From assembly GCA_024330325.1 (NCBI GenBank), contig JANDWE010000066.1, forward strand, positions 1 through 5,530: a DNA stretch of 5,530 bases, read 5' to 3'. Positions 4,035 through 5,530 of this stretch are shown here, one piece after another (the first letter of the stretch is position 1; each line of letters begins with the position of its first letter). This stretch comes from Candidatus Nanosynbacter colneyensis. GTDB lineage: Bacteria > Patescibacteriota > Saccharimonadia > Saccharimonadales > Saccharimonadaceae. The notes below the pieces were generated by a model, which searched no databases, was not told the DNA's origin, and saw nothing but the letters and a program-made list of their open reading frames with translations. The translations under genes and the position numbers were made by a program.

Positions 4035-4967
4035 TTACTCCTCTCTGGCTTTTTCTTGTAAATATTCACGAATCTGCAGCGCTGCCACCGCACCTTCACC
4101 AACCGCCGAAGCGATTTGCATAGTTGCCCCCGAGCGTACATCGCCAGAAGCAAAAACGCCAGGAATATTAGTGTGCAGGTGTTCGTCGGTAATGATGTGT
4201 CCGCCCAAATCCAACTCAACGTCCGAATTTGCTAGGAATTGTGTGTTCGGAATTAGCCCAATAAACACAAACAATCCGTCAGCGGTAAATTCTTTCTGCT
4301 CGCCGTTTTGGGTCGATTTAACGCCGTAAAACTTATCGTCCTTGACAATAATTTCATCAGTCGTTGCACCGATGTGAACGGTAATTTTTCCATCATCGAC
4401 ATACTTCTGCAAATCTTTTTGCAAAATATCACTAGCGCGCAATTTGCTGCGAACCAATAGATCAATATGACTAGCGTATCGCGTCAAAAATATCGCTTCT
4501 TGCACCGCTGAGTTTCCGCCACCGACAACGATTAGATTCTTATCGCGATAAAACGCGCCGTCGCAAGTCGCACAGTAATGCACGCCTCGACCATACAATT
4601 CGTCTTCGCCCGGAACGCCTAATTTGCGGTGATTCGAACCAGTCGCTAGCAAAACTGACTTCGCGCGAACAGATTGATCGTCAATCGTCAGCTCCAACTC
4701 GCCATCAACTTGCTTCAATTCCGTCACGTCGCCATATTCAATCTTCGCACCAAATCGCTCCGCCTGTTGTTGCAATTCAGACGCCAATTTCATTCCCGTA
4801 ACGCCCTCAGCAAATCCAGGATAATTGTCAATTTGATCAGTAATCGCCGCCATTCCGCCGACCACGCCACGCTCATACAATATCGTGTCGACATCTTCAC
4901 GCGACAAGTAAATTGCCGCCGTTAACGCGCTTGGACCAGCGCCAACAATAACAACATCTTTAGACAT
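4035..4967 (-). CDS. trxB: Thioredoxin reductase-like FAD/NAD(P)-dependent disulfide reductase with atypical NADPH motif
   Basis: A flavoprotein of the low-molecular-weight thioredoxin reductase family, which passes electrons from a nicotinamide cofactor via FAD to a redox disulfide and on to thioredoxin; cytoplasmic dimer. The 310 residues match the family. The N-terminal FAD motif is GAGPSALTAA (9-18). The redox-active C-A-T-C-D is at 132-136. The second FAD segment near the C-terminus is ASGDVR (273-278). The nucleotide-binding loop is VVGGGNSAVQEA (147-158), with Asn in place of the usual Asp. The HRRxxxR motif that grips the NADPH 2'-phosphate is reduced to LVRxxxR (171-177), so cofactor choice is uncertain. 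It overlaps the FKBP stop by 8 nt (ATGTCTAA), with GAGG (4976-4973) 5 nt before the ATG. No thioredoxin gene is in view. Confidence 0.9.
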   Translation of the reverse strand: MSKDVVIVGAGPSALTAAIYLSREDVDTILYERGVVGGMAAITDQIDNYPGFAEGVTGMKLASELQQQAERFGAKIEYGDVTELKQVDGELELTIDDQSVRAKSVLLATGSNHRKLGVPGEDELYGRGVHYCATCDGAFYRDKNLIVVGGGNSAVQEAIFLTRYASHIDLLVRSKLRASDILQKDLQKYVDDGKITVHIGATTDEIIVKDDKFYGVKSTQNGEQKEFTADGLFVFIGLIPNTQFLANSDVELDLGGHIITDEHLHTNIPGVFASGDVRSGATMQIASAVGEGAVAALQIREYLQEKAREE

Positions 4968-5530
4968 TAAAACCTCGCGATCGATAATATTGCTTCATCA
5001 CTTCTGGCATTTCCGGCTCTGGAATATCGGCTGGCTTTTCAATAGCCATCACCACGAACTTAAGTGGAGAATTTGCAGGAATTTTATCGCCCTGAGCTTT
5101 GTCACCATAAGCCTTGTTGGCTGGAATTGTTAGTTCGCGCACGCCGCCAATTTTCATACCAATCAAGCCCTCTTTCCAACCCTGAATGACTGCAGTATTT
5201 GCCGGGCCATCCATATTGAGCGGGGCTTTCAACTTGCCGTCAGCAATTGATTGATCGAAAATCTCACCCTTAGCGTTCCAGCCAATGTAATAAACAGCCA
5301 ACTTGGTGTCGTCCTTAACCTCAGCGCCTTCGCCCTCAACCAAATCTTCCTTAACAAGCTCTTTCACGTCGCCAGCTTCAAACGCGCTAACTCGTGAGCT
5401 AAACTCAGAAAACTTGCCGTAATATTTTTGACTCAATTCATTAGCCTGAGCCTCTACTTTCTTTTTTCGCTCGTCAGTAGCCTTGGTGTATTCATCCTGA
5501 GCTTTCTTAAGCGCGGCTTGGTCCTTGGCC
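4960..5530 (-). CDS. FKBP-type peptidyl-prolyl cis-trans isomerase with N-terminal helical region (partial, runs off the right edge)
   Basis: Catalyses prolyl bond isomerisation during protein folding. The frame is open from 5529 to the stop at 4962-4960, giving 189 visible residues; the true start lies beyond the window. A TTG at 5436 in this frame lacks a ribosome-binding site and sits inside the helical region, so it is unlikely to be the start. Visible residues 1-60 are rich in Ala, Lys, Glu and Gln and read as a long helix or coiled coil. The FKBP domain spans about 71-163: VYYIGW, then G-E-I-F-D (88-92), V-I-Q-G-W (114-118) with the key Trp118, GLIGMKIGGVREL, and A-Y-G-D (140-143). Counterparts of FKBP12 Y26, F36, D37, V55, I56, W59, Y82 and F99 are present. 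A 26-residue Pro/Glu-rich tail follows. Helical region plus FKBP recalls FkpA/Mip, which are exported; no signal peptide can be checked. First visible gene of the operon with trxB and ppa. Confidence 0.9.
   Translation of the reverse strand, partial: AKDQAALKKAQDEYTKATDERKKKVEAQANELSQKYYGKFSEFSSRVSAFEAGDVKELVKEDLVEGEGAEVKDDTKLAVYYIGWNAKGEIFDQSIADGKLKAPLNMDGPANTAVIQGWKEGLIGMKIGGVRELTIPANKAYGDKAQGDKIPANSPLKFVVMAIEKPADIPEPEMPEVMKQYYRSRGFNV

Noticed and set aside
1..5530. CRISPR array, tRNA, insertion sequence, attachment site, or defence or toxin-antitoxin system
   Set aside because: I saw no regularly spaced repeats, cloverleaf, transposase motifs, terminal inverted repeats or characteristic protein domains for any of these.

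Overview
The window looks like a piece of a small, streamlined bacterial genome. My best guess is a member of the Candidate Phyla Radiation (Patescibacteria), most likely Saccharibacteria. The grounds are tight packing, a Rel protein cut down to its N-terminal half, two probable leaderless start sites and moderate G+C. This is inference; no rRNA or other taxonomic marker is present. The standard genetic code fits. Conserved glycines are GGN codons, and reading TGA as sense would run the 399-731 gene through its own terminator.

Layout. At the left edge (1-176, minus) is the start of rpiB, ribose-5-phosphate isomerase B. A divergent intergenic region (177-398) follows, with a promoter for each direction and a heavily structured 5' leader. 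The leader precedes an unrecognised 110-residue, three-helix membrane protein (399-731, plus) whose transcript ends at a clear intrinsic terminator (795-830). This promoter-leader-gene-terminator unit has higher G+C and different codon choice from its neighbours, and looks like a self-contained cassette. Next are the type I glyceraldehyde-3-phosphate dehydrogenase gene (842-1864, minus) and, divergent from it, a short bifunctional-type (p)ppGpp synthetase/hydrolase gene (1941-3458, plus). The two fire from a nearly symmetric back-to-back promoter. Convergent to rel is a minus-strand operon read right to left: an FKBP-type prolyl isomerase (partial at the right edge), a thioredoxin-reductase-like flavoprotein and a family I inorganic pyrophosphatase.

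How it works together. RpiB and GAPDH are central carbon enzymes of the pentose-phosphate and glycolytic routes. Rel makes and degrades (p)ppGpp, and pyrophosphatase clears PPi from biosynthesis. The TrxB-like protein and FKBP relate to thiol redox state and protein folding. Most genes are ordinary housekeeping.

The parts most worth a second look are: (i) the leader at about 299-398, which can fold into successive hairpins, the last covering the Shine-Dalgarno, with alternative pairings that suggest a switch, in front of an orphan membrane protein; (ii) the symmetric gap/rel promoter; (iii) the reduced Rel with substitutions in its synthetase motifs; (iv) the TrxB with a non-canonical NADPH-binding motif.
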